DNA of 54,477 nucleotides, from contig JAUWHX010000008.1 of the NCBI GenBank assembly GCA_030605695.1, positions 1-54,477 of the forward strand. Reading direction: 5' to 3'. A program made the position numbers and the translations under genes. The stretch comes from a bacterium. GTDB lineage: Bacteria; Hydrothermota; UBA3073; JACQXS01. Shown piece by piece: positions 1 to 6,405 of the stretch (the stretch's first letter is position 1; every line of letters starts with the position of its first letter). The notes under the pieces are model-generated. The model made no database searches and was not told where the DNA came from. It worked only from the letters and a program-made list of their open reading frames with translations.

Positions 1-1
1 G

Positions 2-283
2 GTAATTATAAAAGGCAAACTTGCACCAATCGTTGGAAATGTGTGTATGGACCTCACTATGATAGATGTAACCCATATCCCTGATGTGAAGGTAGGCGAT
101 TTAGTCACTCTTATTGGCAAAGACGGAGAGATTGAGCTCACGGCTGACAGGGTTGCAGAGCTTGCAGGGACTATAAATTATGAGATAGCAACAAGGATAT
201 GCCCACGAGTTCCGAGAGTTTATGTAAATAATGGAAAGCCCTCCAGAGTCCGCTCTTTACTCGGGAATAAGAAGATAAGTTAA
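2..283 (+). CDS. alr: Alanine racemase, C-terminal part (5' end outside the window)
   Basis: The frame is open from base 2 to the TAA at 281-283, giving 93 residues. The reading matches the C-terminal beta-domain of PLP-dependent alanine racemase, which makes D-alanine for peptidoglycan: it has the VGNVCMDLTMIDVT motif, then GDLVTLIG, then GTINYEIATRICPRVPRVY close to the end. The catalytic Lys and PLP-binding barrel would lie upstream of base 1, so activity cannot be judged here. The gene fits the peptidoglycan genes later in the window, although it is not next to them. A large imperfect palindrome starts 25 bp after the stop. Confidence 0.93.
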   Translation, partial: VIIKGKLAPIVGNVCMDLTMIDVTHIPDVKVGDLVTLIGKDGEIELTADRVAELAGTINYEIATRICPRVPRVYVNNGKPSRVRSLLGNKKIS

Positions 284-307
284 TGTTTTTTCAAGGAGAA
301 ACAAAAA

Positions 308-383
308 GCCACGAAATCACCAAATCACAAAACTGCACAAAAGAAATCTTTAGTGAATTTTAGTGCTTTAGAGTTTTTGTGGC
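308..383. repeat. Imperfect palindromic repeat after alr
   Basis: Outer arms GCCAC (308-312) and GTGGC (379-383) enclose degenerate arms rich in AATCAC and TTTTAGTG. It belongs to the same loose class as the CCACAGAG...CTCTGTGG palindromes at 12491 and 28794. It could work as a transcript end for alr on one strand and for the minus-strand gene ending at 400 on the other, but there is no clean stem plus T-run. Confidence 0.5.
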
Positions 384-399
384 AAGTTAAATCTCTATC

Positions 400-1053
400 T
401 TACGGCGAGACGGTAGCTTTAGCAACCATACTAAACAGCCCCGTCCGCATCTTCTTATCAAACCACTGCCCCCGATACTCCAGTGCCTCGACTAAATCAA
501 TATTGTGTCTATATGGACTATTCGTATCATCGCCAGCCCACTGCCACTCGCCATCCCCTACACGATACCAGATTTTCGCCCCAGCAATATCTTTCGGCTT
601 GGCATTCTCGCGTTCATTCCCCGGATTCACCCCAAAATGAACCGTAACCTGCCCAGGCCGTAAATCCAAAATCAAATTAGGCGGGTCTAATTCCTGCACA
701 TATTCTGGCGACAGCGGAGTGGGATTTCTATCCGGCACCGTAATATCAAGAAGGTCTCGATGAGCATCCGTGAGCTTCGGATTCGCCTGAAACATTCCCA
801 TCAATAATCTTGCCACACTTTTCACCACAGCACGTTTCTCATTCTTGGTCTCTGTCTTACTCTTCGCCGTAACCTGTGCAAGCTGGTGCGACTTATAAGC
901 AGCATCCCAATCCGCAATAGCTGATAATAGCTCATTAACCAGAGCTTGCGGAATCCCAATCGCAGTCGCTATAGCTGGCAGATTCTTCTTGAGATTCCGA
1001 AGCCACATATTAAACTCCGCATCCGCATACGGAATATAATCCTTTCTTGCCAT
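400..1053 (-). CDS. Protein of unknown function, 217 aa
   Basis: I do not recognise a named family. The N-terminal half (about residues 1-110) is predicted to be helical and begins MARKDYIPYADAEFNMW. The C-terminal half (about 120-217) looks beta-rich, with PPNLILDLRPGQVTVHFGV and AKIWYRVGDGEWQW segments that resemble a fibronectin-III-like sandwich. There is no signal peptide and no membrane segment. ATG at 1053 is the first start, and AAGGGGGAAGG just upstream (1056-1066 region) is a good ribosome site. The gene sits alone between two repeats (308-383 and 1069-1128). Similar proteins occur as orphan genes in environmental genomes, but I infer no role. Confidence 0.75.
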   Translation of the reverse strand: MARKDYIPYADAEFNMWLRNLKKNLPAIATAIGIPQALVNELLSAIADWDAAYKSHQLAQVTAKSKTETKNEKRAVVKSVARLLMGMFQANPKLTDAHRDLLDITVPDRNPTPLSPEYVQELDPPNLILDLRPGQVTVHFGVNPGNERENAKPKDIAGAKIWYRVGDGEWQWAGDDTNSPYRHNIDLVEALEYRGQWFDKKMRTGLFSMVAKATVSP

Positions 1054-1068
1054 CCTTCCCCCTTTATT

Positions 1069-1128
1069 TGTAGGGGCAGGGCTTGTCCCTGCCCTCGTAT
1101 TTGGGCAACCGCAAGGGTTGCCCCTACA
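1069..1128. repeat. 60-bp compound palindrome (TGTAGGGGC...GCCCCTACA)
   Basis: The outer arms TGTAGGGG (1069-1076) and CCCCTACA (1121-1128) enclose two perfect hairpins: GGGCAGGG/CCCTGCCC (1074-1094, 5-nt loop) and GGGCAACC/GGTTGCCC (1103-1123, 5-nt loop). It lies just upstream of the minus-strand gene that starts at 1053. Short relatives lie inside coding sequence at 4470-4498 and 32051-32081. Confidence 0.9.
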
Positions 1129-1156
1129 TTTTTAATCTCTTAAATTCTCTTTTCCA

Positions 1157-1180
1157 TACGGATCCTTCGGACAATCCCTG
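1157..1180. repeat. Dispersed motif, GGATCC..GGACAATC type
   Basis: GGATCCTTCGGACAATC matches 15 of 17 positions of the GGATCCGATGGACAATC motif found in frame inside murE (27514-27533) and murF (29148-29167). Confidence 0.55.
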
Positions 1181-1198
1181 TTAGCATTTTTCCTCTTC

Positions 1199-1440
1199 CC
1201 GAACTCTGTTACTCATCAACTGACATCAGGTAATCATCTACTGAAGTCAGTAACCTTTCAACTGATATCAGGTAATTATCAACTAAAGTCAGTTAATTGT
1301 CAACTGATATCAGTAGATTATCTACTGAACTCTGTAGCTTGTCAACTGAATTCTGTATCTTTTTAACTGGTGTCAGTATCTTTTCTACTGAAGTCAGTTG
1401 CTCGTCAACTGATGTCAGTAACTTTTCAACGGAAGGCAAT
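1199..1440. repeat. 21-bp tandem array with CTGANNTCAG palindromic cores
   Basis: Units start every 21 bases exactly at 1220, 1241, 1262, 1283, 1304, 1325, 1346, 1367, 1388, 1409 and 1430, with partial units at both ends. Most contain CTGA-NN-TCAG. The array begins about 50 bp after the stop of the minus-strand gene 1492-2283. Read on the minus strand the period is seven codons giving a heptad such as SVDKLLT; that frame opens near a TTG at about 1443, reads about 48 residues, and has a stop in mid-array and another at the end. Whether it codes for protein is therefore unclear. There are no unique spacers, so it is not CRISPR. Confidence 0.92.
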
Positions 1441-1491
1441 GAGCAAGTTGCTTTTTTGTGGTGTTAAGAGAAATATATGGGCAAACGACTT

Positions 1492-2283
1492 TTATTTTTC
1501 TTCTATAGGCAATATCATCATTGCTTCTACTTGATTCATAGGCATAATGTCCAAATGATCTAAATTGTGTTTTTCTCTTAGATATTTAAGTATCCTTCCT
1601 TCTTCTTTTCTATCATAGTTGCAATCGGCAATCCACGCATTTTTATCTTGTTTCAAGATTTCTATTTCTGGATTACAGAGACCTTTTGCCAAGGACCGAT
1701 ACAGAAATGACTGACTAAATTTTCGATAATAAGGAGAGAGTGTATTTACACAAAGTTGCACACAAAGTTGCGATTGATTGAGATAAGTAAGAATAGCACC
1801 GTCTAATTCATTGCGATGGGAATAAAAAGAGCTTTCTTTGAAGTAAAAGCAAGTCCAAGTAGGCGTGCCTTTTTGCGTACTAAATAAATATTGCGTTCCA
1901 AATAAGGTTGCACGAAAGCGATTATCAAGCAATGAAGGATCTCGACCCGATGTGTGAATCCAAATAATATGGAAGGTAGTATGTTCGGAATCATAAGAAG
2001 TTAACTGGTTTACGCCGTCAGTTATAATAGCGTATAATCTGTTTCTTGGTCCTGTGGGCGTTGTTTTACCTACAATTTTTCCGGGCTTTAATGCCTCTCT
2101 ATATTTTTTCACTTCTTCCGGGTCATCACTTTTGTTTTTTAATTCAATGATATATTTATCTTTTTTATCCCAGGCTTTAATATCAGGTGTTCGCAAATTA
2201 TTTTGTCCTCGGATACGTTTTGCTTCAAGACCTATTTCTTTCAAGATTCCTATAACAACCTTTTTTAATTCGGTGTCTTTCAT
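1492..2283 (-). CDS. PD-(D/E)XK nuclease-like protein, 263 aa
   Basis: Residues 31-51 hold a PD...ExK signature: P33-D34, then E47-L48-K49 after a hydrophobic strand (YIIELKNK). This is the active-site pattern of restriction-endonuclease-fold proteins, with the helix before it (residues 1-20) in the expected place. Residues 60-263 match nothing I know. A 12-bp direct duplication (1748-1771) gives the internal repeat QLCVQLCV. The upstream neighbour on the same strand is an AAA/Orc-type ATPase ending 194 bp away, and a separate promoter-like sequence lies between them (2379-2407). The nuclease fold is inferred from motif spacing only. A defence or DNA-repair role is a guess based on the pairing. 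Confidence 0.72.
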   Translation of the reverse strand: MKDTELKKVVIGILKEIGLEAKRIRGQNNLRTPDIKAWDKKDKYIIELKNKSDDPEEVKKYREALKPGKIVGKTTPTGPRNRLYAIITDGVNQLTSYDSEHTTFHIIWIHTSGRDPSLLDNRFRATLFGTQYLFSTQKGTPTWTCFYFKESSFYSHRNELDGAILTYLNQSQLCVQLCVNTLSPYYRKFSQSFLYRSLAKGLCNPEIEILKQDKNAWIADCNYDRKEEGRILKYLREKHNLDHLDIMPMNQVEAMMILPIEEK

Positions 2284-2342
2284 AATTATTGATTTTTTTG
2301 TTCTAACCCAAGTTTATCTGTAATAAAATTACAATTACGGCT

Positions 2343-2378
2343 TACCAGCCACCGCCGGCGCCTCCGCCTTCTTTCACA
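2343..2378 (-). other. GC-rich patch, possible glycine-rich C-terminal gene remnant
   Basis: This short patch is far richer in G+C than its surroundings. On the minus strand it reads VKEGGGAGGGW followed by TAA. Tails of this kind end TPM-domain (YgcG-like) and DUF2207 proteins. No upstream reading frame survives, so a decayed gene end or a chance GC-rich transcript start are both possible. Confidence 0.3.
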
Positions 2379-2407
2379 AGAATACAGGTGGGTTTTGGGG
2401 AAGTCAA
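2379..2407 (-). promoter_or_regulatory. Sigma70-like promoter for the nuclease-like gene
   Basis: On the minus strand TTGACT (2402-2407) is followed by a 17-bp spacer and TATTCT (2379-2384). Transcription would start near 2372, about 90 bases before the ATG at 2283. Confidence 0.5.
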
Positions 2408-2416
2408 GGAAAAGAT

Positions 2417-2465
2417 TTAACCACAGAGGACACAGAGTCTGCGACAGAGGACACAGAGTCAGAAG
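2417..2465. repeat. Dispersed CCACAGAGGACACAGAGTC repeat, two tandem parts
   Basis: Two copies of a GAGGACACAGAGTC core flank TCTGCGACAG. A close relative overlaps the 3' end of the MBL-fold gene at 3852-3883. The embedded GTCGCAGACTC (reverse strand) recurs in murE (28111-28121) and at 14936-14946. Confidence 0.7.
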
Positions 2466-2476
2466 AGGGAAGGGAT

Positions 2477-3682
2477 TTAAGGATTAACCTTTTTGTCTTT
2501 TATAGAGTTAAGATGTATATAAAGGCTTACCAATCGACTATTAAATATATATTCTCCAAATTCATCACCTGATTTGAGTACCTTGAGTCTTTTCATACGC
2601 TGAAGAAAATTATTGAATTTTCGCTTTTCTATAGAAGAAAGCTTTTCTTCAATGGTAGTTTTTTGGAAAGACAAGCTAATATTCTCTTTGCCTATTTTGG
2701 CAAGAATTGAATGATAGTCTTTGCTGTGCAAAGCATTATAAACTTGTATTTCAACAAATTTTCTCCCAACTTCGTCTGCAGCAGCTAAAACTCCGCTTAT
2801 TGCATCAGCTTCGTTAACAATATTATCTTTATCTATCCAGAAGACAGCATCACCAATGATATGCATAATTTTAGGGAACCCAGCTGAATAATGGCACAAA
2901 AAGGGCATTGCTTCTTTTGTAATCTTCATATCCACAGAATTGAGTGTTTTAGTGAAAAAATCTTTCATTTCACTTTTATCCATCGGCTTAATCTCCACTA
3001 TATCAAAAATTCGCTCAATTGACTGATGATGCTGAATCATATCTCTTCTGCGTTCTTCCACCCCACAAAGCATCAGCATTAAAGGAAGAGGGGTTGAATT
3101 AAGTGCATTTTCATCTACCAGTGTTTTTATGAAATGAGCAAATTGAGGATTGTTGGTAATTCCATTGATTTCATCAAGAATTAACATTATGCCCTTAATT
3201 CCATCATCTTTAAGCCGGTTCAATAATTCTTGCAAAAAGGATAGATACCCTTGTGAAATATCCGGACCATCAGCTTTTAATTCTTTAAGATTTATGCTAA
3301 CTCCGAATAGTTCTTGTTTGCCGATATATTTTGACAAGAAATTTCGAATCTTTTCAGGAATTGTAGACTCGTAAATTCGTGTCTTAATCACTGTTTCTAC
3401 AGTTTTAATAGCAATATCTTCTAATGACTCTGCACTGCCAAGAAGAACATGAATACCCAAAATATGATTATCTTTTTCTGCCCAATATTTCATAAAACCA
3501 GCCAGTGAACTCTTGCCAATTCCATATTCACCTGTAAGAAAAATCATCTGAGGTTTTCCTAATTCAACTTGTTTCAGAGACCTTCTAATTCGTTCTATTT
3601 CATTCATTCTGCCAATAAAGAATTCAATTGGAACGGGTTGCCCAGGATAAAATGGGCTCTTCCCTTTATTGATATTATTCAT
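2477..3682 (-). CDS. AAA/Orc1-Cdc6-like ATPase, 401 aa
   Basis: The N-terminal half is a P-loop ATPase. Walker A is GEYGIGKSS (residues 51-59), preceded by FIGRMNEIERI as in Orc/Cdc6 and archaeal ATPase families. Walker B is IMLILDEING (about 163-172), and CGVEERRRDM (about 206-215) is in the sensor region. The C-terminal 100 residues are charged and would suit a winged-helix domain. There is no membrane segment. The gene comes first on the minus strand, ahead of the PD-(D/E)XK-like gene; the two may form one unit interrupted by a repeat and a second promoter. Chromosomal Orc function is unlikely in a bacterium; a stand-alone regulatory or defence ATPase is more plausible. Confidence 0.8.
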   Translation of the reverse strand: MNNINKGKSPFYPGQPVPIEFFIGRMNEIERIRRSLKQVELGKPQMIFLTGEYGIGKSSLAGFMKYWAEKDNHILGIHVLLGSAESLEDIAIKTVETVIKTRIYESTIPEKIRNFLSKYIGKQELFGVSINLKELKADGPDISQGYLSFLQELLNRLKDDGIKGIMLILDEINGITNNPQFAHFIKTLVDENALNSTPLPLMLMLCGVEERRRDMIQHHQSIERIFDIVEIKPMDKSEMKDFFTKTLNSVDMKITKEAMPFLCHYSAGFPKIMHIIGDAVFWIDKDNIVNEADAISGVLAAADEVGRKFVEIQVYNALHSKDYHSILAKIGKENISLSFQKTTIEEKLSSIEKRKFNNFLQRMKRLKVLKSGDEFGEYIFNSRLVSLYIHLNSIKDKKVNP

Positions 3683-3745
3683 AAATCTTCCCTGAAATTT
3701 GTGTTTTTAATTCCCCTTTTCTATAAAACTCTTTTTATTATTTAG

Positions 3746-3773
3746 GTTATATATTTCTATCAAAAAGAGTCAA
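3746..3773 (-). promoter_or_regulatory. Promoter for the AAA/Orc-like ATPase gene
   Basis: On the minus strand TTGACT (3768-3773), a 16-bp spacer and TATAAC (3746-3751). The predicted start leaves a leader of about 57 bases before the ATG at 3682. Confidence 0.6.
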
Positions 3774-3835
3774 GAAAAAAAGTTGAAAATCACCAGTGAA
3801 ATTTGTTCTTTATTTATCTCCATTCACACACTTTG

Positions 3836-4861
3836 TCAAGCAGAAAATCCTTTAACCACAGAGGACATAGAGTCAGAAGAGGGAAGGGGTTCTGCGGGGA
3901 TGCCGAATCTCTTTGTTATCTCTTTTGCGAGGGTTACTGCATCTCCGCCTCTTTTGTTGTCAGTGATTACTCGCTTGGGCTTGCTTAATCCTACATATTG
4001 CAAAAGTTCATCAAAGTCAGCGTGGTCCGAGAAGGCAACTGTGAACTCTTTAGCTCTTTCCTGTCTCACAGGCATATCAAATTCCCAGCCGGATAAAGTG
4101 ATTTTTGTAGCACCTTTGCCAATCCATTGCTTTGAGCCCATATGATATAACCCAATGAAGTGGTCTAATCCCTTGGCTTCCTCTGATTTCGAAGAAAAGT
4201 AGTTGCCGAATTTCATTCCGTGTCGCTCGCAAACTTGCATCATCTTGAAAACCTTTTCTGGCACTATTACAGGGGTTTCAATATCTGCGGTATGTATGAT
4301 TTCAAGGATTTCTTGCAGTTTTCCATAATATCCAAAGATGTAAACTATACCAGCTTCAAGAGATTTTTTAACCAAGTCAATAAATCTGGCGGTGATTTCG
4401 TTTTTGAATGTTCGTCTGCGATGTGGATTTCCATAAGTTGCGTCCATAACGAGTATGTCGGATGGGATTGTAGGGGCAGTTAGTGAACCGCCTCTATAAA
4501 GTTTGAAATCGCCAGTATAAACTATTCGGATGTCGGATTCCAGCAAGACTTGGGCTGAACCGATAATATGATTGGCGGAGAAGAAAGTGAGTTTTTCATT
4601 CTCATATTCAAATGTCTCTCCGTATCGAAGACAATGAATTTTAGGGGAATCCACAGACTTTTTGGACTTTAGAATCTCAAGTAAATCACGAGTCGCAGGA
4701 GTCATCAATACTTTTTCGCAATGAGCTATGCTTTCATCAAGTCCACCAATATGGTCAAAATGGGAATGCGTAACAACTCTTATCGGCTTTGGGCAGTGAG
4801 CGTCGCAAGCTACATTTTTGCCAAGTAAGACAGCTCCATTTTGGTCAATCTCTACTTCCAT
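3836..4861 (-). CDS. Metallo-beta-lactamase-fold RNase/exonuclease-like protein, 341 aa
   Basis: The MBL signature HSHFDHIGG lies at residues 32-40. Later metal-ligand motifs are also visible: NHIIGSAQVLL with YTGDFKLY at about 95-125, and AFSDHADFDELL at about 275-285. This order is that of the CPSF/YSH1-like RNA-processing branch (COG1236), though the beta-CASP insert is short. Its ATG overlaps the mgtE stop as TAATG, so translation is probably coupled. Two coding stretches come from repeats: GGSLTAPTI (4470-4498, a TGTAGGGGC element) and the final 14 residues, SSDSMSSVVKGFSA, which lie in a CACAGAG-type repeat (3836-3883). The substrate is not known. Confidence 0.82.
   Translation of the reverse strand: MEVEIDQNGAVLLGKNVACDAHCPKPIRVVTHSHFDHIGGLDESIAHCEKVLMTPATRDLLEILKSKKSVDSPKIHCLRYGETFEYENEKLTFFSANHIIGSAQVLLESDIRIVYTGDFKLYRGGSLTAPTIPSDILVMDATYGNPHRRRTFKNEITARFIDLVKKSLEAGIVYIFGYYGKLQEILEIIHTADIETPVIVPEKVFKMMQVCERHGMKFGNYFSSKSEEAKGLDHFIGLYHMGSKQWIGKGATKITLSGWEFDMPVRQERAKEFTVAFSDHADFDELLQYVGLSKPKRVITDNKRGGDAVTLAKEITKRFGIPAEPLPSSDSMSSVVKGFSA
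4470..4498. repeat. TGTAGGGGC-type element inside a coding sequence
   Basis: TGTAGGGGCAGTTAGTGAAC continues into CGCCTCTATA. It aligns almost without gaps to 32051-32081 in murD and shares its ends with the intergenic palindrome at 1069-1128. It is in frame on the minus strand of the MBL-fold gene. Confidence 0.75.
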
Positions 4862-6192
4862 TAAATGCCGAGCATTTTTACAGCTATGGTAAAATATATC
4901 AAAAGTGAAGTTATGTCCATAAATGTAGTAAGCAAGGGGCCTGACATCAGAGCTGGGTCAAAGCCCAATTTCTGAAATATAATGGGGAGTAAAGTTCCAA
5001 CAGTCGTGGCTATAATAATTCCAGCTGTCATTGATATTCCAACAACAAACCCAAATAAAAGCGATTTCTCCACCGGCAATGACCGTAGTGCAACAAGTAC
5101 TCCAAGTCCTATTCCCATTAGTATTCCGATTAAGAACTCTTTTTTTATCACTCCCAAGATATGAGCAAACTTTATTTCTCCTGTTGCCAGTCCTCGTATA
5201 ACTACTGATGCGGCTTGCATTCCTGCATTTCCACTACAGTTAAGTAGAACTGGGATAAAAATGGCTAAATTTATCATCGCCTGTAGAGCAGTAGAGAACT
5301 TTTGAATCACAAATCCAGAGACAAAGCTTGCAAGTAAAAGGACTACAAGCCAAGGGAATCTTGATTTTGCTACACCAAATGCACTCGTATCAACATAATT
5401 TCTTGCAAGTGGAGCACTACCTCCAAACATTTGCATATCTTCAGTGCTCTCGTCTTCAATTACATCTACGACATCATCAACTGTAATGACTCCTCGTAGC
5501 TCTTCTCTCTCATTGACCACAGGGATAGATGTGAGGTCATATTTTGCGATAAGCCGTGCTACTTCTTCCTGGTCCATATCCACAGGGACAGTCGGTATCT
5601 TTTGCATCATTTCTTCTACTAAAGTATTTGACGGAGAAACAATAAGCTCTCTGATAGAAACAGTTCCCAAAAGCTTTTCCTCTTGAAGCACATAAACTTG
5701 ATAAAAGTCAAAGTCGTGTTCCTCATTTCTCATGAAGTCAATCGCTTTGGCGACGGTGAGCTTATCTGGAATCCAGGCAAATTGAGTTGTCATAATCCCA
5801 CCAGCAGTATCAGGTGGGTAAGTTATGAGTTCTTCAACATCCTGTGCTTCCTCAGTTTCCATAAGTTTGAGAAAGTGTTGTGCTTCTTCTTCCGGGAGAG
5901 ATGTAAATAGGTCTGCTCGTTCATCGGGAGCCATTTCATTCAAGATTTCTACAGCTTTGGGTTCTGAGAGCAATTTCAAGAAAGAAACTGCATCCTGAGG
6001 CTCCATATGCTCAAAAACATCACAGGCAGTTTCAAGTGGAAGCAAATTAAAGATGGCAATTTGTGAAGATTCTGGTAGCGATTCAATCAGTTCTACAATA
6101 TCAACTGGCGAGAGTTCCTGGAGTAAAGCGAGCAATGAATCAAAGTCCTTCTCGTCTAAAAGTTCTTTAACTTCTGGTAGAAATAGTGACAT
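4861..6192 (-). CDS. mgtE: Magnesium transporter MgtE
   Basis: From residue 1 (MSLFLPEVKELL) the layout is complete: a helical MgtE N domain (about 1-125) with the EMAPDERADLFTSLPEEE segment, two CBS domains (about 130-255), a plug helix, and five membrane helices (about 285-443) with VLLNCSGNAGMQAASV and the ISMTAGIIIATTVGTLLP segment typical of the ion pore. It imports Mg2+ as a homodimer gated by cytosolic Mg2+. The frame is open to 6258, but the extra 22 codons cover the promoter at 6200-6228, so ATG 6192 is chosen. The stop overlaps the start of the MBL-fold gene. Confidence 0.95.
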   Translation of the reverse strand: MSLFLPEVKELLDEKDFDSLLALLQELSPVDIVELIESLPESSQIAIFNLLPLETACDVFEHMEPQDAVSFLKLLSEPKAVEILNEMAPDERADLFTSLPEEEAQHFLKLMETEEAQDVEELITYPPDTAGGIMTTQFAWIPDKLTVAKAIDFMRNEEHDFDFYQVYVLQEEKLLGTVSIRELIVSPSNTLVEEMMQKIPTVPVDMDQEEVARLIAKYDLTSIPVVNEREELRGVITVDDVVDVIEDESTEDMQMFGGSAPLARNYVDTSAFGVAKSRFPWLVVLLLASFVSGFVIQKFSTALQAMINLAIFIPVLLNCSGNAGMQAASVVIRGLATGEIKFAHILGVIKKEFLIGILMGIGLGVLVALRSLPVEKSLLFGFVVGISMTAGIIIATTVGTLLPIIFQKLGFDPALMSGPLLTTFMDITSLLIYFTIAVKMLGI

Positions 6193-6199
6193 CTTGCTT

Positions 6200-6228
6200 A
6201 ATTTATCAGTTTTTATCTGGGTTGTCAA
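6200..6228 (-). promoter_or_regulatory. mgtE promoter, leaderless arrangement
   Basis: On the minus strand TTGACA (6223-6228), a 17-bp spacer and TAAATT (6200-6205), then only 7 bases before ATG at 6192. Transcription should begin at or next to the A of the start codon. Confidence 0.75.
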
Positions 6229-6339
6229 TAAATATTTCTCAGGTAAATAATATTGCAATTTATTTCTGGAACGGATATTCTCTTAACAAAAGGGACATCT
6301 CTAATACCTCAACAATGCTAATAGTCTTCACGAAAAAGC

Positions 6340-6367
6340 TTGACATTATTTACTTTAATCGTTAAAT
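6340..6367 (+). promoter_or_regulatory. Promoter for the cyclase/ATPase/TPR gene
   Basis: TTGACA (6340-6345), a 16-bp spacer and TTAAAT (6362-6367). The expected start is near 6374, giving about 30 bases of leader before ATG 6406. It diverges from the mgtE promoter. Confidence 0.65.
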
Positions 6368-6405
6368 CAGATATAAGAATACAAGAAAAATTCTTGCCAA
6401 CTCCT

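Noticed and set aside
353-640. Plus-strand 95-codon frame over the unknown protein gene
   Set aside because: It overlaps the repeat and is antisense to the better-supported 217-residue frame with a good ribosome site.
1069-1128. tRNA or small structured RNA
   Set aside because: The two hairpins and outer arms do not form a cloverleaf; relatives inside coding sequence point to a dispersed repeat.
1199-1440. CRISPR array
   Set aside because: The units are contiguous at 21 bp with degenerate repeats and no unique spacers; there are no cas genes in the window.
6193-6258. Upstream ATG extending MgtE by 22 residues
   Set aside because: The added stretch contains the promoter, and MgtE homologues begin at MSLFLPEV.
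6340-6405. TTG start giving 22 extra residues for the cyclase/ATPase/TPR protein
   Set aside because: That TTG is the first half of a TTGACA -35 box with a matching -10; cyclase homology begins only after ATG 6406.
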